Source: Tupaia tana
Lineage: Eukaryota; Chordata; Mammalia; Scandentia; Tupaiidae
NCBI GenBank assembly: GCA_026018925.1
Contig: JAKSZU010000002.1
Coordinates: 89,043,975 to 89,107,974, forward strand
Direction of reading: 5' to 3'
DNA: 64,000 nucleotides
The notes under the pieces were generated by a model. That model was not told where the DNA came from, ran no database searches, and saw nothing but the letters and a program-made list of their open reading frames with translations. Positions 24,467-36,900 of this stretch are shown here, piece by piece. Made by a program: the position numbers and the translations under genes. Position 1 is the first letter of the stretch, and the number at the start of each line of letters is the position of its first letter.

Positions 24467-25869
24467 TAACCAGTATGTAATACTGGCCCTAAAGCTCATT
24501 CCAGGCAGTTTCCCACCCAAGGGTGAACCGAGATCCTGACCTCATTAAACCTCTACTGTCAGATGAGTGATGACTAATTCACATAACTACGCAAGATGAA
24601 ACCCACAGAAAGTCTTGCAGCTACATCTCAAGCCTACTCTTGTCCCTAATATAATCAAAAGGTAGAAAATCCTTATTTAAAATTGTCAAATTTGGCAAAT
24701 ACAAGTACGAGAAACCCAGATAAATTTGAATTTCAAATAAACACATTTTTAATATACAAATGTCCCAACCAATATTTTAGACAGACTAAAGTATTATTTG
24801 TTTACCTAAAATTTAAATTTAACTGAATGTCCTGCATTGCATCTGACAACCGTTTCCCAAGTCTATTTCATTCTCAAATGTCCTCTGAGTAGGAATGGAA
24901 CACCCACACACAATTTAAAAGACCATCTTGAGACAAACACAAGGGTGACCCCAAGAAATATTCAGCCTGCAGAGTTACCCGAGGCTTCTGATGTCGTTAT
25001 GTCCCCAAGTCCTCATTCCTTTTCCAGCCAATCGGCTTCCACAAGCTGGCAGTTACTTAGGCTTAGTGAACTAGGCAATGTGACCTAATGAATTTTCAGG
25101 AAATCCCACTTTTCAAGGGGAATAATCCTTCTCTGTATATGTCAACTGATATCTGAGTCACACAGAGAAAGGAATTTGGATGGTAACATACCAGCAAAAA
25201 CTTGTCATTCTCATTCCCACCATACTCCTTTTCCCTAATCCACAATACAAAGAAATATTCAAAATTTTATATGAAAAAGAATGTAGTTTCCATTTCATTA
25301 TTTCTGGGCATTCAGATTCAATAAAATATAAAGACCAGATGGACATGGTCTTTGACATCTGAGGACAAAATTTGGTCCTCGATGTTTTGTACCTGATAGC
25401 CTTAAAGCTTATGCTGAGATTAAGCCAAAATGCATGATTCTATGGAAAATTAATTACCAAGTAAGCTTTCCATTACTGAGTTCACAGTGGCCTTGAAAAA
25501 TATTGTCCTTTAAGGTATGCCAAGTCAAAATCATGCAAAGTGCTATTTAATTGATGCATTGAGTTTTAAAGCAGCCAACTCTATCATATTAGCCCTGTGT
25601 TGGTCACATCAGCAATTGCTCAATAAATAACTTCATGACTGATTGACCAAAAGGGTATTGGAGAAAGTACTAGATAATTCTCTTTGCTATATGACCAGAT
25701 GTCCTCTGCAAGGCAAACCCAGCAGGGCACAGCAGGGCAACAGAAAGCAATTGGAGGAGCTGCTGAAAATTATTCAGTGAGAACAAAAGAGAGAAACACA
25801 TTATCTGCATTTCATGCTGGATGTATAAGCATCTGAAATGGAGTTGTCACAGTGAGGACACAGAAAACT
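24467..25869. other. no recognised feature
   Basis: Unique-looking DNA. An 83-codon frame at 24837-25088 has no domain. Confidence 0.5.
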
Positions 25870-26010
25870 GTCCCGGATTGGGAGTTCAGAGACCTGTGTT
25901 TTGGTCCTCTGCCCATAGCCATGTTTGAGGGTTTGAGAAAGTAAATTTATCTTCTCTCTGGAAGTTTGGCTTAAAGTTTTCTAAGGTCACTTCTGTTCTT
26001 TTAATCTTAA
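25870..26010 (+). mobile_element. MIR SINE fragment, sense
   Basis: Weak sense MIR text: a gagacctgtgttttggtcct block, then a gtttgagaaagtaaatttatc block. Confidence 0.5.
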
Positions 26011-26309
26011 ATTTTTTTCTTCTGACTCAGGTCTAAATGCATTTAAGCATCAAGAAATTGTAGTCCTTTACAATTCTGAAAGCCTGCTCTCAGGTATTGA
26101 TTTGCTGCTTATTCCTCAGCTTTTCTGAGCAGATTACATACTTGAAAAATGTGAATACCAGTATCTTATGAATATCCCTAATTCTAACAGAGTTCAACTA
26201 ATGAGGTTAATCAGTATAGCCTTAGAGCTGTCATACAATCAGTTCTTATTATATTCGTCCATTCTTTATCCAGTGAATATTTAAGCATTAGTCAGTAAAT
26301 ACATAATGC
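26011..26309. other. no recognised feature
   Basis: Short unique stretch. Confidence 0.5.
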
Positions 26310-26569
26310 ATTTTTTTATTTGTCAGAGGGCATGTGTGCCTGCCAGGGAGAGACAGAAAAACAAAGAGAGGAAAAAGGGAAAAAGAACTCCCCATGGGGT
26401 ATGGTCATGCAGCAATCTTTTCTCCTACATTTCTTCATCCTGCTGGGACTCTGTGCAGGCATGTGTGTGCACATGGCATATTTTTCAAGCCACCAGGTTC
26501 AGGATGCAAACTGTGTGGTCAGCCATATGGAATTTGGCATCCTTAACCACCAGACCATGGACTGGCTCT
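26310..26569 (-). mobile_element. older tRNA SINE, antisense
   Basis: Oligo-T, gtgtgcctgccagggagaga, actccccatggggtatg (the palindrome site), a cttaaccaccagac head region and the end ggactggctc. Confidence 0.8.
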
Positions 26570-27160
26570 AATAGTCCATGTTTATTTAGGACCTACGATA
26601 TGTTAGATACTGAACCAGGCATGAATGAGAAGGTCCCTAAACCTCAAAGAGTTTATAGTTTAGAGAAATAGGAACATAAGCGGGGTATTTCAACCAGTTG
26701 TGATAAGTGCTATAACGTAGTTTTTTAGAGTCATTATAGTCTAGAGGGAAGGTAATCATGCCCTGAATCAATCAGAGAAGACTTAAAATACGAGGTTGCC
26801 AGGCAGACAAGCTAAAAAAAAAGCAGGCTGGAAAGAAAACAAGAGATGATTCTGCAATGATATGCACATTTGATAAGGCTTAATATAAAGGGAGGCTAAA
26901 GAGGCCAGCTGGAATAGCTGAAAAGTCCCAGAAGCAAAAGAGAAATGAGTAACATAAGTAGACAAGAACCATAACAATGTACAAAATAAGTATGAATGTT
27001 GGGGGGGAAAGGTTGAGGGGAGGTTAACACCATGAGCCCTGGTCTTACAGAACATCTCGGTGAACAGCACAAAGAACCCTGTCGTCTGCCATGGTGCAGC
27101 CTCTGACACTTTGTTGTAGCGTCAACCAACCACGGCGATGTTTTGAGCTTTTCATTTTCC
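26570..27160. other. no confidently recognised feature
   Basis: 26580-26670 resembles a common ancient repeat (a tatgttagatactgaaccagg block) that I cannot name. Confidence 0.4.
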
Positions 27161-27171
27161 TTAGCACTACT

Positions 27172-27401
27172 TCTGCATTGAAGATACAGGGAGAGGTAGA
27201 GAGACAGAAAGCGAGAAATCACCCCCTGGGGGGAATGGCCAGGCCATAATCCCTTCTCCTCTATTCTCTTCTCAGGATTTGGAGCATACATGCACACGGG
27301 CCCAGCTTGAGATTTAAACCATTGGGTCTGGGAATGAAACAGTGAGTGGTCAACGACATGAGAGTCCAGCAATGTAACTATTATGTCACCTGCTGGTCCC
27401 C
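27172..27401 (-). mobile_element. tRNA SINE, antisense, 3'-truncated
   Basis: Antisense body with aatcaccccctggggggaat and the end acctgctggtcccc. The direct repeat agcactact (27163-27171 and 27402-27410) flanks it. The CCTATAGC / oligo-A end is missing or eroded. Confidence 0.85.
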
Positions 27402-27410
27402 AGCACTACT

Positions 27411-29409
27411 GCTTCGAATGCCTCTAGCTAAAATTTGTCGCCGTTTCCAAACAAGTACTTTCCATGGTACAACCCACTGACGACAACTTTTTAGTACGTG
27501 TCTATTCAGTTGCTTATTTGCTTTAGATTTGAATATATACATAGTTCTTTTCATAGGTATCATTTGGGCTTGTGTTTATATACTCGAAGAGTTAATTTCT
27601 TGTATGTTCTAAACTTGCCAGCACCTGGGTACACTGTTGGCATATCAAAACCCAAAATCCCTTCTTAACATCTTTGAGCAGGAACCATAGTTTCTCCACA
27701 TACCACACTAACCTTCACAGCCTTTCATATTTGTAGAGACCTTGTGACACTTCAGTGAGACAATGGTTGGATTTGTTATTTTATAGTTGCATTACATCTT
27801 ACACTTTAGAAAGCCCTGAAATTGGCTCCTAAGTACTAAAGAAACATGTTTCTTTCTTTACTAGAATGAGTTAAGGTGCTAGAATAGAAACAGATGGGGA
27901 AAAAAAGAGAGTTATAATTAGGAATGAGCAGAAATTGTGGTTTTCCTACTTGTATTGCATGGTTCCTTTCATTGAGTATAATGTATGAGCCGCAGTGTAA
28001 TGCATAATGTGGCCATCAATTTTAATTTTGCCAGCCTTTCATTCAAGTGTGGCTGCCTTTCCCATCCTAATCTTCAAAGGGCACTGCCAGGATGATTATC
28101 ACAACCACCAGCTCTTTCCCCAGTAATGTCACTAAATCTGATTAACCTATTTCCCTCACAACTTGGGATCACAGGTAGAGAAGTATTGCACTCATTCTGA
28201 TAATTACTTGTCTCCAAAAGCAGATTTTAGAAGGATAGTAATCACAATCACGTACTCTGTTATGTAATTCACTTCAGAAAAATATTGTCTATATTTGTCT
28301 ATTTAAATGATTAGAGCACATGGAATGACATGACTCTGCCTCTCTCTGCTCAGAGCAGAGTTTACATCTTCAATTGAGGACATAAGGGAAGAAAGCATTC
28401 TCAAACTTGGTCATTGTGCTGGAAGAGTTCTCTGATGTTCGAATGTCTCACCTTTAAATAACTGTCCCATATGCATATAAAAACCATGAATTTCCTTTTT
28501 TTTCCCTCTTATGTTGCACTTTGCATATTTCTACTGCACAAAAGCCAAGGTAATGCAGGAATCAGTGGCTAGTGTGAAAATTTATGAATAAATGTTATTT
28601 GGTTGGTGTTTTAGTCCAAGGAAAATGCTTTTAACACAAATCTATATGGCAGATTTGCTGAATTACCAAATTGGGTCACTGGATGTTTATAGTCTCAGAG
28701 TCCATTTGATATTCCCCAAGAAATAAAAGTAACTGGGGTATTTTTTATTAGACTAGTAGTTATTTTCTTTTCTCTAAACTGTGAAGATATCTATTTAGTG
28801 TCTGAAAATAACTTTATCTTCTGATAATTGTTTTTCTCTGGGATGGCAAAAGAGACAAGTGACTCCAATGAAGTTAGTAAGGAAAACTTCATGCAAACAA
28901 AGATCTTAGTTTCCTCAATAAGCTCAGAATTAAACAGACATAAATTTCTATTTTGGCATGCTTGGTGGCTAAATTCTACTTTACTCATTATCTATAGGCC
29001 GTTGCTTTTCTCACCTAATTCCATTATTTCATCTCACTTTTATGGTTTCCATATATTAAAAACATACATATTGTATCATCTGAACATTTGAGATTAATTT
29101 ATTCACATTTAGTGACAATAAAAAAATCCTCCCTTGAATCCATACACTTGTGAATATAGCTGACAATGTATGTCCCAGAATTCAATTCTTTTAAAAACAA
29201 ACTCAGACACACCCACACACACACCATGAGTCTATAAATAGCAATTATTTGAAGTAATGGCATTCTTCATGGTAGTCAATTACTTTCTAAATAATCAGTG
29301 TCCAGTAATATTCTCACAAGTTATTGTGTTTAGAAGTCAATGAAGAATAATATAATTGCACCACTCAGGACAGTGAATTAATGGCATACATCCCAGTAAG
29401 GAAAGAATG
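27411..29409. other. no recognised feature
   Basis: About 2 kb of unique-looking AT-rich DNA free of SINEs. Overlapping small frames at 28791-29091 look like chance. Confidence 0.5.
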
Positions 29410-29485
29410 CTTATTCCTGTTCATCACTGCATCATCAATGCCTAAAACAGTGCCTGGATTATAGTAGGTTTAAAAAAAAATCATT
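29410..29485 (+). mobile_element. L2 3' tail fragment
   Basis: Short match to the L2 end: tcactgcatcatcaatgcct, a cagtgcctggattatagtag motif, then an A run. Confidence 0.55.
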
Positions 29486-29650
29486 GTTCACAAAAATAAA
29501 CAAATAAATTTTCTAGACATAGTAATAAATTATTTTTTTCTCTTTTTAAAATTAATTTGTGATAAAGTCATATAGAGGAGGCTATAGAGTATTTTTCATA
29601 AAGAGAAAATATAACTTCAGCCTACACAGAAACTGAATGGGCAGGGATTT

Positions 29651-29905
29651 TTGCTATGTGGCAATCCTCCCTCCTCAGCCTCTCAAATAGCTGGGCCTAC
29701 AGGTATACCCCACCACACCCAGCTCCTCCAGAATCGTGCTATGTCACCCGCGTTGCCTGTAAACATGCCATCTTCCTGCCTCAGCCTCCCCAGCACCTGG
29801 GACTACAAGTGCATGCCACCAACCTGGGATTTTAGAGTGGGCTCAAAATGGGTCTCTTACATGGTTTCAGCTTGCCAAGTAGTATTGGCAACCAGCATGC
29901 ACTAG
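29651..29905 (-). mobile_element. 7SL-related (Alu-like) dimeric SINE, antisense
   Basis: Two antisense 7SL monomers are visible: cctcagcctctcaaatagct near 29676 and ctgcctcagcctccccagca near 29777. Each is followed by a promoter-like acaggtata- or acaagtgcatgcc- block. A near-duplication atgggcagg(g)attt lies at 29638-29650 and 29906-29918. About 70 bp of extra sequence lies between the second monomer and the right flank. Confidence 0.8.
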
Positions 29906-29918
29906 ATGGGCAGGATTT

Positions 29919-31321
29919 TAAAATGAGTATTTCCCCTTTATGGGAGAATCTATAATCACTCAGAAGTTGAAAAATAATAATGGCTTATAATTGCTGAAAA
30001 ATCTTATACTGCAAGTTACAGTAACCAAAGAGATCATTGTTTCTGAGCTGACGCAAAGGGAGGAAGGGAATTCAGGCAAAGACATTAAACCAAACTATCT
30101 GGGAAGCACTTGCCTGAGGACAATGTACTTACCTGCTCAGATCTCACGATCCCAGACAGCTCTCTGGAGACTCTGTTGTAACACAACCCAGCTCATGGAG
30201 AAGAGCATGCACTAAACCTGGTTCTTGGGAAAACAGTCTTCCATGAAGAGTGAACCCTTGGCCAGTTACGTAGTAGATCCACCACTATTGCAGCTCTCCC
30301 ATGTTCTCTGTGGCGACGAAAACATCTGTGTTCTATAACCTTCCTTTTTGTGTGTGATTGATATGAAGATAGGATCATGAGAATACGGGGCATGTTTTAA
30401 CAAGACAACCTTCTATCCAAGTAATTCATGATGTAAAACAAGGAACTGGATTTTCCTGTTTCGCTTGTTTACACATAGCCTAATTCCAAAAGTACAGGTG
30501 AGGGTGACTTCAGAGGTCCTCCTCTACTCCACAGCTCCTACCATCTCCTCACACCCGCTCCAAGAGTCTTGCTGAGGCTTTCATTTTACTAATCAGAAGC
30601 CATTCTGGATAGATAGGTAAACCTCTCATATTTCTGTGAAATAGAAAGATGTTAGCTCATGGACTTAAAAAATCATGATCCATCTCAAGGACCCCCACTA
30701 CATCTTGAAACATGAAGATCGGTGAATGGAAACAAAAGAATAACAACAATAAGCAAATAGAAATAACGTGGAAGTGGGGAAAAGCCAGAGATTTCACACC
30801 TTTGGGGCTTTTCCATCCTCCCAGCTATTTTTACTTGCGAACTGCCATCTATTCAAGGATGTCATGTTACTCCCTGCCTGGGAGATTAACACAGCGCCAG
30901 TCACACTATCAGCTCCAGTATCACCTTCTCTTCCAAGTACAGCCAGAAAGGTATCACTGGAAAAATTGAATTACTGTCTGTGAAAGACACAAAGGAAAGT
31001 ACAAACTAGCGCATCTAGCCTGGAGGAGGGAAAGCTAACAAGAGGGCATGTAGTGGTATTCGAACAGGTGCAAGTGCCTGCCAGGCCTGCCAAACTTTGT
31101 GTTAAGACTGAACTAAACAGAAACCTGAACATTTTACAGACTTGAGAATTTAATCTGGCCCAACATTCACACTTTACAGCTAAGACATAGATGGTTGAGA
31201 TATAACTTAGAGGCTAACAGACTGAACTTGACAACCCACAGCTAACCGGCAGAGGAAGACAAGACCAAACTGACACACTCTAGAGCTACTTTCCATTAAA
31301 CAAGATTATTTTAGGTGGTAC
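29919..31321. other. no recognised feature
   Basis: Unique-looking sequence. Overlapping frames at 30712-30983 carry no domain. Confidence 0.5.
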
Positions 31322-31337
31322 AAAAGCAGTATATTTT

Positions 31338-31599
31338 GGGAACAAGCAGTTAGTGTAATGGCTATGTCGCTGGACTCCCACGTAGTCGACCGCGGTTCGC
31401 GTCTCGGACCCGGTGGCTTACAACTCACGCCGGGCGCGTGTGCGTGCGTGCCCAAGATCCCGGGAGGAGAATGGAGGAGAAGGGATTGCGGCGTGACCAT
31501 CCCCCCTGGGGGGTGATTTCTCGCTTTCTGTCTCTGTGTCTCTCTCTGTCTGTCTGGCGAGCGCACGCGCCCTATAGCGAAAAACCTCTCCAAAAAAAA
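31338..31599 (+). mobile_element. young tRNA SINE, complete
   Basis: Starts gggaacaagcagttagtg, is CpG-rich throughout (B box ggttcgcgtctc) and ends with an A tract. The perfect 16-bp duplication aaaagcagtatatttt lies at 31322-31337 and 31600-31615. It shares the subfamily markers cttacaactcacgccgg and tagcgaaaaa with 34872-35135. Confidence 0.97.
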
Positions 31600-31756
31600 A
31601 AAAGCAGTATATTTTAATAAATATGTATTTCCTTCCTTATGCATGTTTAAAAGTGTAATGAGTACATCCATTAAGGGATATAACATTTTCATTAAATGAA
31701 AATAAGCAAATCTTATAATATGCCAAAGAGAAACTGTTCTCTTGAAAAACTGGCCT

Positions 31757-31966
31757 AGTGTTTTTGTTTGCTATGGGGTGCATGTGCTCAATGAAGGGAA
31801 AGAGGGAGAGAAAGTGAAAAATCTCCTCCCAGGGAGGATGACCATGCCGCAACACACAAACACACGTGCATGCACTTAGACACACACCGCTCAGGGTCTG
31901 GGACTCAATCCATTAAGCTGACCATGTGGATCTAGCTGTCTTAACTTCTGTGCCACCTGCTGGCCT
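31757..31966 (-). mobile_element. older tRNA SINE, antisense
   Basis: Antisense body with atctcctcccagggagg, a diverged ggtctgggactcaat B-box region and the end cacctgctggcc. The middle is shortened. Confidence 0.78.
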
Positions 31967-32344
31967 GAAAATGTGACCCAGTATTTGCCTAGATCTTCAT
32001 TACACCATCTCAACTACCTTCTCACGAGTGAGGGTGGGTGGATCTTCTCTGAGAGCTCATCAATTAGGAAGATTTTTCAGACATTAGGGTTTTTAAGTTT
32101 AAGTGAAATCAGGTTAATCATTGAGGTTATAGGAATGTCTCGGGATGTGTCCATGGAAAAGATGAAATCCAGCCTTCTTGGAACATAAGAAAAATTAGAT
32201 AAAGCCTTCACATGGTTACCATGCATACATACCTATTATTGAAAAAGTATAAAAAGTGATAAGGACCCCAAAACAATGGCATATATCTTAAACCTGAAAC
32301 ATATCAAGTGGCAAACAAATCAGGCTAAGTTTAAACCTTATATT
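31967..32344. other. no recognised feature
   Basis: Short unique stretch between SINEs. Confidence 0.5.
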
Positions 32345-32362
32345 ACATTATCTTAATTTCTT

Positions 32363-32637
32363 TTTTTTTTTTTTTTTTTTTTTTTGAGAGGTTTTTGCTT
32401 TAGTGTGCGTGCGCTCACCAGACAAACAGAGAGAGACAGAGAGACAGAAAGTGAGAAATCACCCGCCAGGGGGGATGGCCATGCCGCAATCCCTTCTCCT
32501 CCATTCTCCTCTTGGGATCTTGGGCACGCACGCACACGTGCCCGGTGTGAGTTTTAAGTCACCGGATCCGGGACATGAACTGCAGTCGACTTCGTGGGAG
32601 TCCAGAGACATAGCCATTATGCTAACTGCTGGTTCCC
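32363..32637 (-). mobile_element. tRNA SINE, complete, antisense
   Basis: Long T tract and complete antisense SINE. The perfect 18-bp duplication acattatcttaatttctt lies at 32345-32362 and 32638-32655. Confidence 0.97.
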
Positions 32638-32655
32638 ACATTATCTTAATTTCTT

Positions 32656-33058
32656 ACCAGTGCTTTTGTGGTGGGTAATAGTAACACATAATAGGAATAA
32701 ACTTTCCAAAAAAATCTAAGTTTTTATTTTGGGGAGGGAAGTAGATTTTTTATCATTATTGCTTTTGTAAACTGTGTGCTAGATTCCCCCTAAATAAATG
32801 CATGCATTAAGCTACCACATTTGGATAGCAAGTCCCTGCCTTTCTGTGAATAAAGAAATGGGTCCAAGAATTAGGTATTTTCAATTTTATCAAAGCTAAG
32901 TTCTATATAGACAGAAATGGTTGTGGAGACATAGTCTAAGAAAAGTCTCCTGGACAGACTGCTTCCTACCACGAAGGTGGAAAGAAACCCAGTAAGTAAC
33001 TTTGGACCACTACATTTTAGTAGTCTGTACTACATTCACGAACTAATAATTCTTTTAA
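32656..33058. other. no recognised feature
   Basis: Unique-looking sequence. Confidence 0.5.
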
Positions 33059-33070
33059 AAGCTAAGTCAT

Positions 33071-33328
33071 GGGGCCAGCAGTTGGCATAATGACTATGTC
33101 CCTGGACTCCCATGTAATCAACCACGATTCAAGTCCCGGACCCAGTGGCTTAAACTCACGCAGGGGGCATGTGCGTGCATGCTCAAGATCCCAAGAGGAT
33201 AATAAAGTAAAAGGGATTGCGGCATGGCCACCTCCCCTGGGGGGGATTTCTTGCTTTCTTCTCTCTATTTCTCTCTGTCTGTTTGGCGAGCGCGTGCACC
33301 CTATAGCAAAAACCTCTCCAAAAATATA
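33071..33328 (+). mobile_element. tRNA SINE, complete
   Basis: Starts ggggccagcagttggcat. The perfect 12-bp duplication aagctaagtcat lies at 33059-33070 and 33329-33340. Confidence 0.95.
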
Positions 33329-33340
33329 AAGCTAAGTCAT

Positions 33341-33759
33341 ACAAGCAGTTCTCTGTCTCAGCCTCTCTAATGTGTTTTTACGTCATTTAAAGTAATATCC
33401 AAAATCCTGATGTAGTCTACATGCTCTATTCAAACTTGCTCCCCCAACAGATCTTTATCTTACTGTGCTAAGTCCCACTGAGCTATAGTGTCTGTACTAT
33501 ATTCACAAACTAATATTTTTCTTCAGATGAAAAGATGCAATGGTGACATAGTTGACATAGTGCCTAAGACTCCCATCAATGAATGCTTTCAACTCAATCA
33601 GGTTAAAGAATAACTATTAAAAGAACAGCAATTTTTGACTATTTATTTTTATAAATGAATACAGGACTTCGAGTTTTATACACCTAAGAGACTTAGGAAA
33701 TTTCCAGCTATTCTCAGAAGACTGTCAAAATCTAAAAAAGCCTAAACATCCATTACATC
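33341..33759. other. no recognised feature
   Basis: Unique-looking sequence. Confidence 0.5.
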
Positions 33760-33826
33760 ACTGGACTCCCACGTAGTCTACCACAATTTGAGTCCCAGAC
33801 CAGGTGGATTAAATTTCATGCCTGGC
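33760..33826 (+). mobile_element. tRNA SINE fragment (anticodon arm to mid-body)
   Basis: Only a partial SINE (ctggactcccacgtagtcta through a ttcatgcctggca end). It directly abuts the next copy. Confidence 0.8.
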
Positions 33827-34063
33827 AGGACCAGCAGATGGCATAATGGCCACATCACTGGACTCCCACAGAGTTAACTGAGGTTCAAGTCCTGGACTTG
33901 GTAGCTTAACATTTATGCCAGGTGAGTGTGCATGCATGTCCAAAATCCCAAGAAGAGAATGGAAAAGGGACTGCAGTGTGGCCTTCTCCCTGGGAGGTGA
34001 TTTCTTGCTTTCAGTTTCACTGTCTCTCTGGCAAGTGCCCTACAGCAAAAACATCTCAAAAAT
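33827..34063 (+). mobile_element. tRNA SINE
   Basis: Starts ggaccagcagatggcata and runs to the caaaaacatctc tail. It abuts the preceding SINE fragment, so it either inserted into that copy or arose with it by recombination. Confidence 0.88.
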
Positions 34064-34855
34064 AAAAAGTAGTTGCATTATAATATTTATTATACATCCT
34101 GACATAGGATATGTCACCATACTTTTTTTTCAGTTAGAATTAATTTTGTGATATCAAATCTCTCATACTGACTACTCCTGGAAAAGTTTATATTACCAAG
34201 ATAACCTGTCAATTGTCTTTTGAAATAACTCAATTACCCTGTCAAAATAAACTCTTTATGGGCAGAAAACAGATTAGAAGTTACAAATGGTTTAGATTTA
34301 GCAGACTTTCTCATTACTAATTACCCCTTCTCTAACAATATGTGATAAAGGTCAACTTAGAATCCTATGTAGTTCTGAAGGTGTTTACTTCTTTGGAAGA
34401 GGTAGGTCACAGATTTTTTTAACATTAAAACTATCAGTGGAGGTAGAATAAAGGAATGTGAAATCTGCAGTGACAGAATTATGAGTGAAACAGACAGGCT
34501 CTAGAATTAAACCATAGCTACAAAACTATATACATTTTCATTTATCATTGGGCAAAGTCCCTAAAAAATTTTGTAATCAGGTAAGTAATAAAGACAAAAA
34601 TTAGAGAGGTGACCAAAGATACATTTTTCTATTTTTGATGGGTGTGTGCAGTAAAGTTTAACTAGAAATATAGGTCAAGTCAATCAATTTTCATACTGAA
34701 GTAGTAAACTCAGCAATTAATTTAACAGATGAATTTTCTATTTATAACATGCTATGCCTGCTCTTAAGTATTTTTAAAAGCAGCATGCTTTTTACAAAGT
34801 TATCTTTGGGTCCAGTTGTTAAGTGGAGTCTCTAGGTTAGATTATTTACACAACT
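34064..34855. other. no recognised feature
   Basis: Unique-looking AT-rich sequence. Confidence 0.5.
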
Positions 34856-34871
34856 AAAAATTGTTTTACTT

Positions 34872-35135
34872 GGGGGAACCAGCAGTTAGCGTAATGGCTA
34901 TGTCGCTGGACTCCCATGTAGTCGACCGCGGTTCGCGTCTCGGACCCGGTGGCTTACAACTCACGCCGGGCGCGTGTGCGTGCGTGCCCAAGATCCCGAG
35001 AGGAGAATGGAGGAGAAGGGATTGCGGCGTGACCATCCCCCCTGGGGGGTGATTTCTCGCTTTCTGTCTCTATGTCTCTCTCTGTCTGGCTGGCGAGCGC
35101 ACGCACCCTATAGCGAAAAAACCTCTCCAAAAAAA
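34872..35135 (+). mobile_element. young tRNA SINE, complete
   Basis: CpG-rich and almost identical in sequence to the copy at 31338. The duplication aaattgttttactt lies at 34858-34871 and 35136-35149. Confidence 0.97.
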
Positions 35136-35149
35136 AAATTGTTTTACTT

Positions 35150-35740
35150 TATAATTCATCTTATCACATCTATTTATATTGTCTTTTGTTTGTTTGACTT
35201 GGTACCAGTTGACATAATTATGCACATTAACAACAATTTTGTATATGAATTTTATCTGTTGGGATCTTAGCTCCACATCTAAATTCTGAAATTTCCCAAT
35301 ACTTAATCCTTTGTTGATCTCTTCTCAATCTCTGGTTTTAAATACCCACTATATAACCTGTCAACTGGCAGATTTACATGTCCAGCCCAGCCCTACTCTT
35401 GACACATAGACCTGTGTGCAGTTGTCCATGTCACATCTCCACATAGAAATGTATTAGATGTTGCCCTTCCCCTAATCCCTGTGCCACTGGGACACCTGCC
35501 CCAGCAAGGACAGGCCTGGCTGGCTGCACAGTGAGTGGCAGGAAGACAGGGCAGCAGAGAGCAGGGCTCATCTCCTCTCAAACACCACTGAACTCTGAGA
35601 TGTCACTATTTCTGAAGCACACAGTTCTCGATCCCTACCAACTTCCTCAGTTGAAATTCAGTAGCTTAGTCCCAGGTTCACCTGTTCTCTAGAAACTGGG
35701 AGGCCTTTGAATCATCCAGTGCCAGAGACAAAAGTGCAGG
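35150..35740. other. unassigned; possible L1 5' UTR
   Basis: GC-richer sequence (35400-35740) directly before L1 ORF1 and in the right position for its 5' UTR. I see no similarity to the 5' UTR at 690-915, so the identity is open. Confidence 0.3.
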
Positions 35741-36900
35741 TTGTTAGGTGAGCATCAGGCAGACAGAGCTGCAGAGATATTGCAGATCACCTCCTCCCTC
35801 ACACCTTTGATCACTCAGAATTACCTCCAAGAAATTAGGAAGAAACATATAACCCATCAGATGACCAGAAACTACCACAGAAGCACAAAAGAGAAATCGA
35901 AAAAATATTCTCTCTCCCAAGGGAAAAGATCCATTCCTCATCACCCACAGAGGTTACAAAGGAATTCCTGGAAATGTCAGATAAATAATTCAGAATATTC
36001 ATAGTGACAAAACTAAATGAAATGCAAGAGAAAAGAGACAATGAACTACAGAAGATGCAAGAGAAAAGAGAAAATGAGTCCCAGGAGTTGAGGAGGGCCT
36101 TCCACAATTTGAAAGAAGAAATAGACACCACAAAGAAGAATACAATGGAATTGTTAGAGATGGGGACAGTAATACAGGAAATCAAAGCCTCCATCAAAAG
36201 TATTAAGAGGAAAAAAAGTATTAAGAGCAGATTAGATCATGTAGATTGAATCTCGGATATAGAAGACAAAACCTCCAGTTTAGGAAAAATTACCAAAAAG
36301 ACTGAGATTAACAAAATTTACCAAAAAGAAATCAATATAATACATGAGAAATACTGGATACCATTAAATGCCTAAACATCTGGATATTTGGTATCCCAGA
36401 AGATGAAGAAACTAATAAGGGCATTCATAATCTATTCCCTGAAATCCTGGAAGAAAACTTTCCAAACTTAAAAATACATTTAAATATCCAGATCCAAGAA
36501 ATGCAAAGGATGCCTAATAGAATCAACCCAAGATCTTCACAGCCCATCATAGCCAGATTGACCAAAACTATAAAGACAAGATACTAAAATTGGAGAGAAA
36601 TGTCAAGTTAGTTATAAAAGTCATCCCATCAGACTTATAGTAGATCTCTCAATGGAAACAGTGCAAACAAGGAAAGAATGAGAAAATATATTTAAAGTGC
36701 TCAAAAAAATAATTTCAACTAAGGTTACTATACCAGGAAAGATTATACTTCAAATGAGAAGAAAAGATCAAAGCATTATCAGATAAATAAAACCTTGAAG
36801 AATTTACCAACTTCAGACCAGATCTTCAGGAAGTTTGAAGGGAGTGCTACACCAAGAAAACTAAAGGCAAACAGACAGAAAGAAGAGAACAAAAACAACC
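35741..36900 (+). pseudogene. L1 ORF1 pseudogene
   Basis: ORF1p is the trimeric RNA-binding protein of the L1 particle. An 87-codon frame (35741-36004) and an 81-codon frame (36004-36249) overlap in series. The second is strongly coiled-coil (KLNEMQEKRDNELQK onward) with an 11-residue tandem repeat (MQEKR-NE). The later region (about 36290-36830) matches the RNA-recognition and C-terminal domains in broken frames, including an IPEDEE-like block near 36393. Confidence 0.8.
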
